Of a stretch of 64,000 bases of DNA, positions 9,743 through 21,400 are shown piece after piece. Location: positions 471,554,792 through 471,618,791 of the forward strand of contig CM042697.1 in the NCBI GenBank assembly GCA_023614405.1, written 5' to 3'. Below the pieces are notes generated by a model. It saw only the letters and a program-made list of their open reading frames with translations, ran no database searches and was not told the DNA's origin. The first letter of the stretch is position 1; each line of letters begins with the position of its first letter. The DNA comes from Avena insularis (Eukaryota; Streptophyta; Magnoliopsida; Poales; Poaceae). The translations under genes and the position numbers were made by a program.

Positions 9743-10288
9743 ATGGCTTCCACCGTACCACTAACCCCCAGGGAGATGGAGGCGCTTTGCGCCTCGAACT
9801 ATCCCTGCCCGCCGGGCTACTACGTCCCCGTCAGCTGGATGCTGAGCGCCGGAGGCGTGCCGGTTCCTCCTGTCCCTCTAGGTGTGGCGCACCGGATGGC
9901 CATCACGAACCACTACTACTTCGAGCTCACGCCGGAGCAGCGGAGGAATCCCAACTGGAATCCTGACTATTTCCCGACTTGGGAAGCCTTCTTTGGGGAT
10001 CAGCGTGAGAGGGCGCTCGCTAGGCACGAGGAGGACGGCCCACCTCCTCTGAACTTCAACGAGACCGACCGTCGGCTGTGGTGTCACGACCGGACTCTCC
10101 AGAGCTTCATGGCCTACGACACGGCCGCCGACTCTAACCCCCGCCTGCACTACCCTCAAGTCTAGCCCACGCGTACTCAGCCTTCAAGGTTCAACTACGG
10201 TGACCCCGACGACGACAGCAACGACGGTCGCGGCGAGTATGACGACTACAGCGACAAGTATTATAGGTGTAGGCAGGAGCATGACTGA
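9743..10288 (+). pseudogene. Unrecognised transposon-associated ORF, 181 codons, one in-frame stop
   Basis: A TATA-like tatatatatg lies about 50 bp upstream and ATG at 9743 opens MASTVPLTPREMEALCASN. The first 140 residues are Pro- and Trp-rich, with PCPPGYYVPVSW, LTPEQRRNPNW, TWEAFFGDQRERAL and RRLWCHDRTLQSFMAYD. A TAG at 10163-10165 interrupts, but the same frame continues as a strongly acidic tail (YGDPDDDSNDGRGEYDDY) to TGA at 10286-10288, so CAG-to-TAG is the simplest reading. I do not recognise a domain. GC-rich codon use contrasts with the AT-rich flanks. It may be a captured host gene piece or a transposon accessory gene. Confidence 0.5.
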
Positions 10289-11225
10289 ATCACTCCAACA
10301 TTCCAAAAAAGTTCGACCGATTGTGACTTAATCTGGCCATGTATCTTAATTTTTAGTTCTTTTATGTATCTTAATTTTTAGTCGTGCTTTATGTATCTTA
10401 CAGTTAGTTGCGTTATGTACTTTAATTCCAGTTCTATCATAATAAAATTTTCTTCCCGCCCTTTTCTTCCCGCCCTTTTTCTCCCGCGCATTATGCCCGC
10501 CCTTTCCCATTTGTTACTATTTTGTATAGTTAGAATTTTATTTTTTAAAAACAAAAAATGTTTTAGAATTAATTATTCAATTGCAAACACTTTTCATGTT
10601 GAAAGTTTTGTGAGATTCCAAAGTATACAAAAGATGCTAAATTTAAATATCCAAACAATTCAAAAATGTTAATAGAAAATAAAATATAATTTTCTCTAAT
10701 TATTTTTCATTTTCTAAAAATAGGGTTAGATTCCTTTTCAGATGCTTAATATTTCTTAAGTTCAAAATTTTAGGGTTTGACTATTTTATTTTTGTCCTAA
10801 TTGAATAATCAAAATTCATATGTAAGTGTTTTAATCATTTTGAAAAAATTTGTCTATAGTAACTATAAAATGTTTTATATGAATGGATCTGCCTCTAGGG
10901 ACGGAAAACACCAAGAGAGAAAGATCTCTCCGGCAGACAGATTTCTGCCGGGGGAATTCCTTCCCGGAGAGGGGAGACCATCGCCATCAACACTGTCATC
11001 AAGCTAGACTTCATCGGGATCATCATCATCATTCACACCATCATCTCCACTAGCACCATCATCACCACTCCATCCCGCTGTAACAATTATGTTGGATATT
11101 GCTTAAGTTCTTAGGGGAAACTTTCCCGGTGTTGATTACTATGATATATTATTCATATTTTTCTGAGTTGAAATGAAAAAGGTTTGAATTTTCAAAATTC
11201 TATCCTATTTTGGGAATTAAAAATG
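10289..11225. other. AT-rich spacer, no gene seen
   Basis: Three atgtatcttaattttta-type repeats (10338-10400), cttcccgccctttt repeats (10450-10510) and a CAT/ATC-rich patch (about 11020-11070) are the only structure. The repeated cttcccgcc motif also occurs just upstream of the 9743 ORF (9658-9690), so the ORF may lie inside one element flanked by these motifs. The left TIR expected for the next CACTA element (CACTAGTGCACAA) is not found here. Confidence 0.5.
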
Positions 11226-11420
11226 CCCCCCTTTAACACCAGTTCCAGCCACGAACCGGTGTTAAAGAGGGGTGGGTGCACGCGAAACGAATTCCCCACC
11301 CCACCCCCCTTTAACACCGGTTCCAGCCACGAACCGGTGTTAAAGGGGGGAATTTGTTTCGCGCGCGCATCCCCCCCCCTTTAACACCGGTTCCAGCCAC
11401 AAACCGGTGTTAGAGGGGGG
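11226..11420. repeat. Three subterminal palindromic hairpins of CACTA 2
   Basis: Three inverted repeats lie in series. The middle one is perfect, with 20-bp arms (11304-11323 and 11331-11350) around the 7-nt loop cagccac. The first (11226-11271) and third (11374-11420) have a few mismatches. The arm core ttaacaccggttc reappears at the other end of the element. Such repeats are the presumed transposase binding sites. Inverted copies would give hairpin RNA if transcribed. Confidence 0.9.
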
Positions 11421-11427
11421 TATAAAG
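11421..11427 (+). promoter_or_regulatory. TATA box directly after the last subterminal hairpin
   Basis: TATAAAG follows immediately on the gggggg of the third hairpin, then comes a CT-rich leader (ctttcctcttcctcttcc) typical of a plant transcription start. Placing the promoter against the transposase-binding repeats would let binding at the end repress or control transcription, as proposed for En/Spm. That regulatory link is inference. Confidence 0.55.
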
Positions 11428-12537
11428 CGCGCGCTTTCCTCTTCCTCTTCCCCCCAGCAGAGGAAGCAGAGGAGCGCAGAGGAACGCGGGCAGGCTGCTT
11501 GCACCGTCGCCGTCACCACCGCGCCGTTCGCCGCGCCTATCCACATCCGTCCACTCGCGGGAGCCGTCGTAGCCGCGCCCTTCCAAGCCCGCCGCCGCCG
11601 CGCCCGTACGTCCACGCTCGTCCACTCGCGCCGTGATCGAGTTTGCTACTGCATCATGTAGCTCTTCTGCGTATATGTATATGTTTATTGCATATATGTA
11701 TATTTATTGGATAAATGTTGCATATATGTGTATATTGGATTTATTTGTGTGTATATGTTTTATTTGTTTTATTTATTTGTATGTTTTATATGTATATAAA
11801 TGGTGCATATATGCATATATTGTACGTATTGTATGTATTTTGTTTGTAATTATATCCTAATATGTATTTGTGTGTATTGTATGTATTTTGTTCGTATATA
11901 TGTACATGTATATAAAATGGTGCATGTATTTGTGTATTGTATGTATTTTGTTTGTATATATATATGTGTACATTATATCCTAATGGTGCATGTATTTTGT
12001 TTGTATTTGTGTGTAATTATATCGTAATATGTATTTTGTTTGTATATAAATGTTGTGTATGAAAGTATATGTATATATATTGTTGTGTATGAACAAAAAT
12101 AAAGGGTATGTATACATAAGAAAGTGTATGTATTATAGTTTCTTTATTTTATTTATATAGGTCATTTTCCTATTAATATTTTGTAGAGGCTTTTGTTATG
12201 AATTTGATTTACCTATATAAACCATAACTTATTAAAGGATGTATTACTATTAATTCATGAGATTTGATTCTTAATAACTTATAATATTAAAGAAATTTTT
12301 ATATGGTGATCCTTCATTATTATATGACACATAAAGTTCTAAGGAATTAAGATGGTTAATATTATTCCCATGAGCTTAATTGATATCAAGATAAATAGTT
12401 TGTTATAACTTGCATAGAAGTTAGGGTTTAAAATTATAAATGTCTACCATGAGCTTACTCTAGAATATTTATTATGAATCTAAGTCCACTTGAATGTTTA
12501 CTCTCTTACTCTAGATAATATTATTGTTTTAGAAACT
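11428..12537 (+). other. Leader of the CACTA 2 gene
   Basis: The first 230 bases are GC-rich with CCG repeats. The rest is a TGTATAT/TATTTTGTTTGTAT-rich stretch (about 11660-12120) followed by AT-rich sequence. It probably represents a 5' untranslated exon and a long leader intron of the downstream gene. Short open frames here are low-complexity products. Confidence 0.5.
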
Positions 12538-15500
12538 ATGGATCCATTTAGTAGAAACGTTGAAGAGGAAGAAATAATGGAGAACATGATCCATGAGGAC
12601 ACCTCATAATATCTGAACTTGTAGGGACATGATGACAGCTCAAGTAGTCATGGAGAAGATGACGACTCCGGTGAACGCACTTTAGTGATTACAAAGTCCG
12701 ACGAGGTATATGCATGGATTAAGCCTCTGCTGACTTGCACCGATTGATTTGTATATATGTACATGTATTAATTAACACTAATTTCTTATTTTAGCCCTCC
12801 GGATCGACCAGCCAACAACAATCTTCTTCTACGAAAAAGAGCAAGCGAGGCGCGAGCCATCGGTTGAAAGATCGTGCAAAGTTCACGATCGAAGCAGTCC
12901 TTGTTAATGGCAGGCCGATGGAGCCCAAGAAGGCCACAGACAAATTTATACGTCAGGCTGGAGTTCTTGTTAGGGATCAAATCCCAATCACAATTGAATA
13001 TTGGAATAAGCCAAAGAAGGGCGACGGTACCTTTGTTGATAAAAGATCCAAAGAAACGCTTTGGACTTCGCTGTTGTTAAATTTCAACCTACCACCAGAG
13101 GAGGATGAAAATAAACCGGTTATAAAGGAAAAGGTAAAAGAGTGGACTCTAAAGAAGATGGCTAAAGATTTCCGCAACTGGAAGACAAAATTGAATTTTT
13201 TTTGTCAAAACTGGAGAGACTCCAGATTTCGAAGATGCATATTATGCGAAGATAAGACCTCACTGGCCCGAATTTGTGACGTACAAGGAAGGTGCTATAG
13301 CTGCAAAGAGGTCAGAAACCAATACGTTAAATGTCATAAAGAAGGAATATCACCAGAGGACGGGGTCAGGTGGCTACATATCTCAGAGGCCTAAGTGAGA
13401 GGAAGCTGAGAAGGCCCTGCGTGATAGAGGGATCACACCCCAGACAGAGGGGTGGGAGCTACGTCCAAAGACTTGGTTCTACGGAATTGGGGCAAAGTTG
13501 GACCCAGAAACGGGATTGTGTATCTTCCCAAAAATTCTTGCCAAACCCGTCAATGAACTCATCACGACATTCGAGGAAACAGCCGCCAGGACCTTCCATC
13601 CCGACAGAGAGAATGACCAGCTGACATGCGTCATCGGTAAAAAAGAACACCCTGGACTAGCACGAGGCACAGGGGGTATGACGTGGAAGGATGAGTTTGC
13701 CGCTTGGGGCGACTCTTACAGATGGTGCAGCAGAAAAGTAAAAGAGCGTACAGACCGGATGACACAGATAGAACTGGCACTTAGGGAGCTGCAGGCGCAA
13801 GTGAACGCACAAAATAGCCAGCAAGCTACCGGCTCATCTCAGCGGCACGAAGATCCTGCATTGGAAGCTCCCAGTGGCCCAGACTCTGCACGGAAAAGCA
13901 ACGTGGCTTTCACGGAAAACGTGTAGCCCACGCTTGAAATGGCGGGTCCTTGATACCCCGTGGATGAGATCACGGAGAGCAAACACGCTGAGCTACATGT
14001 GATATTAATGGGCTTATCCATTAAGGTGGCAGTCGGCTATGCCTTACCTCCTGTATCTGGTGGAACTTACCACTCTCGACCGATTCCAGATGGCTATGCT
14101 ATTGTCGGGGTGGATGAGGTTGTGAAGGAATATGAGGAAGCACAGCTTGACCATGCTACAGGTGAAGGGGAAACTCAACTGAAATTTGCAGTGAAAACAA
14201 CCATTCTCTGGAAGAAGGAACACATCGTGCTTCCAAATTGGAGGCCACTGGCTCCCCGGCCGTCTCCACAGCGTCAGCAATCTGAGCCGCCTCAGCCATC
14301 TCCGGGTCATTAGAATACTCCCTTGCCATCTCCATCGCGCCAGTCATCTCCGCCGCTTCAGCCATCTCCTGCGCGTCAGCCATCTCCCGCGCGTCAGCGT
14401 AAGCGGAAGAGCACTGCCACGAAGAGCACTAGTACTGCTACCACGAAGAAATCTGCAGGAAACCGTACGCCGAAGATTTCAAGAAACTACGTCCCGCAGC
14501 CTTCCGCCAAGCCATTCCCGGTATTATCGTGGAATCGCAGCGACAAGGAGAACAAGAGGATCTCAGAAGAAGAGGTTAAGAAATTCTTTGCACCTAAACG
14601 GGCCGAGCCAAAGGAGAAACTAGATCCGGCGGTGGTGGAGAAGTTTTACAATAATCTTTTGAAACCTGAACCCCCACGTGTGCCGGACTATGAGCGCCGG
14701 ATTATAAAGGGGGATGCAAGGTGGAGGGAGTCTGAAAGTAGTATTCATGAACCCCAGAAAATAGTTCCCCAGCTCGGAGAGCATGAAAACCAATCGTGCG
14801 CCCCGCTCCAAGTGTTTGATACACGGATAGCTCCTCCTGTAAATGATTATGAGCAAGAGCTACAAAGAAAGGCCAATGAGATGGGGATGACTACATACTT
14901 GAACATCATGGGAGACCAATTGCCCAAAGGCGATGTCAACCCCATACAACCATGGAAGTACGGGAAGAATCTCGTCAAGAAAGAGAAGCTCAAGAATCTA
15001 CCAACAAAGATGCGAAGATTTCATAAGTGGTACCTTAATTTCTGCAAGATGAGAAAGGAAGAATGGATCACGGCGCATATAAGAGATCAGATTTTCTTGT
15101 GCAGAGACGACGAGATCACCTTCAACATTCAAGACTTGTATTTTTTATTCAATCAAAAGGAACTCGACAAAGCTGCCATCAGCCTTTATTGTGTGTAAGT
15201 ACTATTTCTGTAATTTCTATCTCAGCTCATTCAATTCATTAATTGCATGTATATATATGCTCACCATATATGTATATACTATTATGCAGGAAAAAGGTTA
15301 TGGAATGCATGAAAGAAGACCCTTTTGACATTGGGTTCGTTGACCCAAATAGAGTTTATGAACAAGTGGTAAAACACAAACCCGGGCAAACAGAAGATTT
15401 TTTGCTAAGGTCTTTACTGAGACAACAAACCGAAAGGGAAATACTATTGCCTTACAACTTCTCGTGAGTGTTACCCTCTCTTGTACATATTCTGTTTCGG

Positions 15501-16252
15501 CTTACTCGATGTTAAGTGTAACTGATGATGAGTTATGCGTGCGCAGGTTTCACTTTATTCTACTAGTCATTCAAGTTGACGCGGGAAAAGTCCTTGTCAT
15601 GGATTCGGCACGAAAAGACAAAGAGCTATGGGCAGACTTTAAAGTGATGCTCCAGAGGTAATTTCAATCATATTATCGCACTAGATCGACAACTTTCGTG
15701 ACAAAAAGTAATTAATTACTCCTTTATCCATTTTCAATGTCGGATAGGGTTTTGAAAAAGATCACGGGCAGGACCATGGGTGAATGGTCAGAAGAACTAA
15801 AATTTGTAGATCAAAATGTAAGTAATACTAGTCAGCTAGGTCTTCATATCTTTTTGATTCTTCTTTCAATTCTATTATATCATGCTTTATTGATTATTAT
15901 TTTGATTGAACTCTCTATTCTCGTAAAGTGCGCGCAGCAGAGAGCCGGCAATAACTTATGTGGATACTATGTTTGCGAGTTCATTCGCAACACGATATGT
16001 GCGACGGGCCAAGCCGTACTAGAACAACTTAGAGTACGTAAACGAAGTACACAACATTATTTTATTACCATCAATTATGTTGAGTTTCATTATTATATGT
16101 TGATCCCATTTTTCATATATATTTAGATTAAACGGATGCGGGACAAACTCCTACTATTTGATCGCGTACGAGCCATTCAAGGGGAATTGGCGGGGTTCAT
16201 ACTTGATGAGGTCGTCATTCCTGGCGGAGAACTCTTTAGATATCCAAAATGA
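12538..16252 (+). pseudogene. CACTA second gene (Transposase_24 plus Ulp1-like cysteine protease), nearly complete
   Basis: Seven exons join in phase: 12538-12705, 12795-15194, 15290-15463, 15547-15657, 15748-15817, 15929-16033, 16127-16252. Exon 1 is acidic (MDPFSRNVEEEE). Exon 2 has the Transposase_24 region (PHWPEFV, RSETN, SGGYIS, LDPETG) and a Pro/Ser/Arg linker. Exons 3-7 form a C48/Ulp1-like protease domain: FHFILLVI (catalytic His), VMDS (Asp) and NNLCGYYVC (Cys), so the triad positions look kept. Damage is light: stops at 12607, 12622, 13396, 13924, 13951 and 14311, and one frameshift in a T8 run near 13198. All six stops are single transitions of the C-to-T type on one strand or the other. 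Whether the protease acts on SUMO-like substrates is unknown. Confidence 0.85.
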
Positions 16253-16506
16253 ACATTTACGAAGATGTTATATTATATATATATATGCTTGAACGTGTTT
16301 GTCTTGTACTTGATGCTTGAACGTGTACGGAGAATACCACAATGACGATGTTTGTGTATAATAATAGTTGCTTAATTATTGATGTATGTATGTACCGACG
16401 ATGTATGTGTATACCTCTTCCGATCGACCCCCCCCCCTCCTGTCCCCGCCGCGTCGCAGAAATCCGTCCAAAACAGAGCGGTGGCAGAACTCTGCCGCGA
16501 CAGAGA

Positions 16507-16710
16507 TTTAGGACATTTTCCTGCCGAACCGGCATTAAAGGGGGGTGGCCTGAGCTCTGCGGATCCCCACGTGCGCCACCCTTTAACAGCGGTTCGTATA
16601 AGAACCGTTGTTAAAGGGGGGCCTCTAACACCGAACCATCAACAGCGGTTCTATAACCGTTGTTAGAGGGTGGTACGAACCGGTGTTAGAGGCATTATTG
16701 TGCACTAGTG
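16507..16710 (+). repeat. CACTA 2 3' subterminal repeats and TIR
   Basis: Copies of the (t)taacaccggttc core occur in alternating orientation: ctttaacagcggttc, gaaccgttgttaaag, cagcggttctataaccgttg and gaaccggtgttagagg. The element closes with cattattgtgcactagtg. These mirror the hairpins at the left side. The TSD would be the gag at 16711-16713 but the partner end is missing. Confidence 0.8.
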
Positions 16711-18449
16711 GAGCTTGATCTGGACCTCGACGTTCTCTCTACAGCGTACCACCATAGCCACAGTCTTCCTGGCGGTACTCGTCGTGCCGCTCCTCTTCCA
16801 TCTCACCCTGCACTGCCACCGTGGTGTCCTACACCGCGGCCACAGCCTCCCGCAGCGTCCCATTCGCCTCCTCAGCCTCCACAGTTCCATCCCGGTCGCC
16901 CTTTGTGACTTTGTCTCCATAGACGCCGCCTATTCGCCCCTTCAAGTTTCCGCTTTCACGGAGTGCCGTCACGCGAGGCGTTGACCGACACCACCTGCGG
17001 TGTCCGAGCCAGGCCGCAAATCATGGTCGTCGTCCCGCGTCATGGCAAGGCCACAATCATGGTCATCGTCCTGCATCATGACGGCCAATAGAGGAACATG
17101 CCGCGGTTTCGTTCTGGGATAGAGCGGATTAGGAAGGGATTAGGCGTTTGATTGTCTGGGATGAAGGGTCAGGATTCGATTTTCCCACGGCACTTCGTGC
17201 CTTTATAAGTTCTCTCTGCATGCATGGCATGCAAGAATACGACTGTTCCTTTGTTTTTATCCCAAGGATTGCGGTTCCTATTCAGATCCAATTGGCATTA
17301 ACCGTTGAACGAGAGTCCAGATGCATGCAGTAGGCCAGCGAACATCGCACTAAACAAGATCGGCCCCCTTTCGGTGTTAAACCAGATGGTCCCACCACAT
17401 TCCGCCTCATCGCCGCCAAATGCCAATCCTTGTGGCGGGAGGAGGCAGGAGTCACTTTTTAGCCATAGCAGAGGGGTACATTTGTAAAAAAATAATTTCT
17501 CCTGAGATTTCTAATGGTCTGGAAAGAGTACTGGCAGATTGGATATTCCGGTCCGGGGAACATTGAATAACTGAAGCAAAAAAAAAAAAAAAAAAAAAAC
17601 AGATAACGTAACGGAGATGAAAGTGGAGGCACTGATGATGCTACGAAGATGTGATTGCACTTCGTCAGGACCCAGTCATGCCTCGTCACCTTGAATGTTA
17701 TTATGCACCAGATTCGTTTCAACCACATCTTACATAACTGCATGCTCGAAATTCCATAGAATAATAACAAATCAGAAAGACCATTAAAGTACGATGACTG
17801 AAGAGTTCATTCTGAACTAAATTCAGAGTCATAAAAGAAGAAAATATCACATCTACGTATCGTAGCTAGACTTGAATCCGTGCTGTTTTTGCCTTCACGG
17901 GTCAGACAACTCAGAATGACAAGCACACTAACGAAAACAACAGCATCACAGCCAAGTCGAGCACATCCCAGAGTGGTTAATAACACCCTAACATATCTAC
18001 CAAAACATGTACAGACAACACTTCCCTGAAAAAAAAACATGCACAGGAAACGAGCATACAAAACAGTGAAAAGCTGTTGGTGCCACAAGCATATATCCCA
18101 GCTGCGGTAAGAATTGGCATCTATCCCAGCTTCTTACTAAGAAGCATGTATGCCCAACTTTTCCAACCTTCCAGCAGGGTGTTGCAGGCACATGGCATAC
18201 AGTTCACGGAGTTGGCATCTATACAAGAGAACATTCCCTTCATCAACTTCTATACAACAGAGCGCTCTCTTCCTCAACTTCATGAACATGGTCAATTTAC
18301 GAATATTCATCACGTAGCCCTGCACAGAATATGCCAATATGCACAACTTATCACCAACTTACTCATTATCAAGTTCGTAATGAACACATGAACAAATGGT
18401 TACCAACATTGTAGCATTGACAGCCAATCTGTAAATTGCCAAAGTGGCA
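16711..18449. other. Unassigned region 3' of the kinase gene
   Basis: The first 300 bp are GC-rich with open frames on both strands (about 16705-16990) but no recognisable domain. A run of 23-24 A's lies at 17577-17600, possibly a retroposed poly(A) tail or a simple repeat. The part nearest 18449 is presumably the kinase 3' UTR on the minus strand. No transposon ends were recognised. Confidence 0.45.
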
Positions 18450-21400
18450 TCACTCCAAATGATGTATACGGATGTAATCCTGCACAAAAAAACGATAGAG
18501 TTATCAACAATTCCTCATGGTCATGGTTATAGTGAGGGCATAGATATTTACCAGTATTTGAGAAGTTGATGGCCGATCACTAGGTTTTAAGGCCGTCATC
18601 ATATCATAAAGCTCACGATCGCCATCCCAATTATCTGGAGGCCCTTGCTCCCTCAGATTGTGAAATACAGAATTTCTCTCAAGACCAGTTTGGAACATTG
18701 CAAAAATCTCAAATAGTATCACACCGAGAGAATAAACATCCACCTAGCAAATAATATACACAAGTAGTCATTCACTTTACGCAGAAGTGAAATATGCAGA
18801 CTTGTCAAGAGCCTACCTTCTCAGTAACCTTCCCACCACTATTAAGCTCCTCAGCGAAGTAATATTGGGTCCCTAGTTTGGGTGTCCCTCCTCCATACAA
18901 GCCAAACTCATCACGACCAACACATGCATCACCAAAGTCACCAATCCGAACAGATAATTCCGAATTGAAAAATATGTTATCAGGCTTAAGATCCCAATGA
19001 ACAACACAAGCTTTGTGTAGTTTGTGAACTATTCTCACTATCTCTTCAAATAGGAGCCATTTTTGTGTAAACCAGTGCCTATTCTCGTATAGGAGTGCGT
19101 GCTTAAGGGTGCTGCGTGGAAATTACACAGAAGGAAAGGATACAATCAGAAAACAAGCGAAGCTAAAACATGACAAGTGAACTGATAATTACAGCATACA
19201 AGTGAGTTTGGTGTGACGAGTTCAATCTACAATGCAACCTTAGGCTAATCACATGAATTATAGGATAACAAATAAACTACACACTATACATCTTCAATTT
19301 TAAATTGTTGGCCTATACTAGTATTGACACAAGAAATAATTTGGAACTGTAAACTGATCTTTAAGAACTACAAAAGTAACAGATGAGAAACTCTAGGCAG
19401 GTGAAGCAAATATCTTGAGGGAAAAGGGAAATAGGCCAACAAGTTTCATTGGGTCTGTAACACCGCTCCGATCATCATAGCCCTATCAAACAGTGACTTG
19501 AAAGAATAGAACCTAGAGTTTGCTTAATAGTTAAACGTCATCCAACAAACATGTATGGTGCCCTCATGGGCCTATCAAATTGTGAAGGGGAAGAATGTAA
19601 CCTAGTGTTTGTTAAGTTACTCATCAAAGTAACAGAGCTTCCCTTAAATGTCAAACAGAGATGGGTAGAGACAAGATCCGCACGCAAGGATGGTCCCCAT
19701 AATAGGTAGCTCAACAGATCATAAAATTATGGCGCTACTGTTCAAAATGGACTTTTACTTCTCAGTATCATTCTATAGTCAACCTCCCAAAATCGGCTCT
19801 TCTTTTCTAGCGATACCATCTAAACATTTGGCCATTGATTTATAACTAGGCCACCAATCAGACAAGATAACAGAAGGTCATGTCATTATAGTCTACTCCC
19901 AACAGGCTGTTAATCAGACTGGGATGGAATTCTATTAATCTAAAAGTAAACCTTGCCGCCTATTACAGAATATGGACCCAAAAGGTGAAATTGAAAAGTT
20001 AAACATTTCCTGTTCCAATGAGGGAGCAAGAATTGTTTGTCGCAATTAAGTCTTAGAACAAGTTTTACACAATAGGTATTAGTATAAAATATATAATGAA
20101 ACAAATAACTATGTTATATTGCCTAATTTCCACCAGTGTTTCATTGTTAAGCATACAAGTCATGAATTCTAAAACTTCAATTAAATCTGTGTTATGAACT
20201 TACAACAGGGTAAATAGGGTATGATGAGGATCCAAAGACCGGAGACCCTCAACAACCAACAACAGGAGCCAGCCCTGAGGTGGACGGAATCAGGTTTAGA
20301 GAACCCTATGACCATGCCAGGGCTGGGCTACAACTTCCGATCATAATCTAATTGACCAATTTACTGTATATGATCATAGCCATCAACATTGGTTGGCTGA
20401 ACTCTAAATTGCTTCCAAATCAAATTTCTTAATTGAAAAATGGGCAATCGGGTTTTCAGCCATCTACTGCTAATTGGTAGTAACATGTGCAGCCCCAATA
20501 CCACATTCAATCTTAATAAATATATTATAAAGAGAACCAGAAGGTTCAGCTCATCTAAATTTGTGTAATTGAATGCGGTGATTAGAACAATTAAATTAAA
20601 TTGACCATGACTTGATTGGAAGTCTGGTGCTAGCAGAGAGTACATGTTAAGTCATATTACCAAAAGGTGAAGTCGCAATCAAGATACATCTATAAACCAA
20701 TTACACATAACAGCTCATTTTTACGACTGTAATGCAGCAGAAGAGCATTATCCTTAGAAAAGACACCTCATAAAAGTTCAAAAGAGGAGCCCTTTTTTTC
20801 TTTTTTTTGTGTTCCTCCTAGAAGGCGTGTAACAAACTCTATCTTTCCAATGAAATGAAACGCAAACACCTCTTTGCGTTTTCTCGGGGAAAAAAGTTCA
20901 AAATAGCTTCATCACATGCTTGACATTTCAAAATATACACAAAAAATATCTGAATAACAAAAACAAACCTTTGGCAAAACTCCAAGTGGATGAACAAATA
21001 CTCTTGCTCAGCTTTTCCTTCGTTACGCCACGGCTCTGTCCAAGCCTAAAACAGGAAAAGCTGAGGTGTTCTAAGGAAATCACTTGAAGAAATCATTCAA
21101 AAAACTGATAAAATCATTCAAAAACAAAGTATGTTCTAAGGAAATTATTTCAAAAATCATTCAAAAACAAAGTATGTTCTAAGGAAATCACTTGAAGAAA
21201 CGTACCTGATAAAATATCATGACATGCGTATCTTTTACATTTGATATAATCTCAACCTCCCTAAATAAGTAAGAATTTTTTTAGATATGGGAATAGATCT
21301 AAGAGGAGTAAATTTAGAAGATAACATTAATAAAAATACCGTGGCTCTAAGGTGCAGGGATTTTTTTGAGCGAGTGATTTCAATGCACACCTCTTCCCCA

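Larger units (their letters stand above)
11226..16710 (+). mobile_element. Second CACTA element, left TIR missing, no transposase gene
   Basis: Subterminal inverted repeats based on ctttaacaccggttc bound both sides (11226-11420 and 16507-16710), and the right end closes with ttgtgcactagtg at 16710, a CACTA terminus. The interior has a TATA box, a long leader and the second CACTA gene in seven exons. No TNP-D-like transposase is present and no CACTAGTGCACAA is seen upstream of 11226, so this is a truncated or transposase-less derivative. The 3-bp target duplication cannot be tested. Confidence 0.75.

Noticed and set aside
11421..11430. Left TIR of CACTA 2
   Set aside because: No CACTAGTGCACAA found here or upstream in the window; the left end is missing.
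11633..12027. Tyr/Ile/Cys-rich open frames
   Set aside because: Low-complexity TGTATAT repeat in the CACTA leader.
16705..16990. Possible gene in the GC-rich block after CACTA 2
   Set aside because: Open frames on both strands but no domain, splice structure or start context.
17577..17600. Poly(A) run as a retroposed mRNA tail
   Set aside because: No target duplication or retroposed body was found; a simple homopolymer is as likely.
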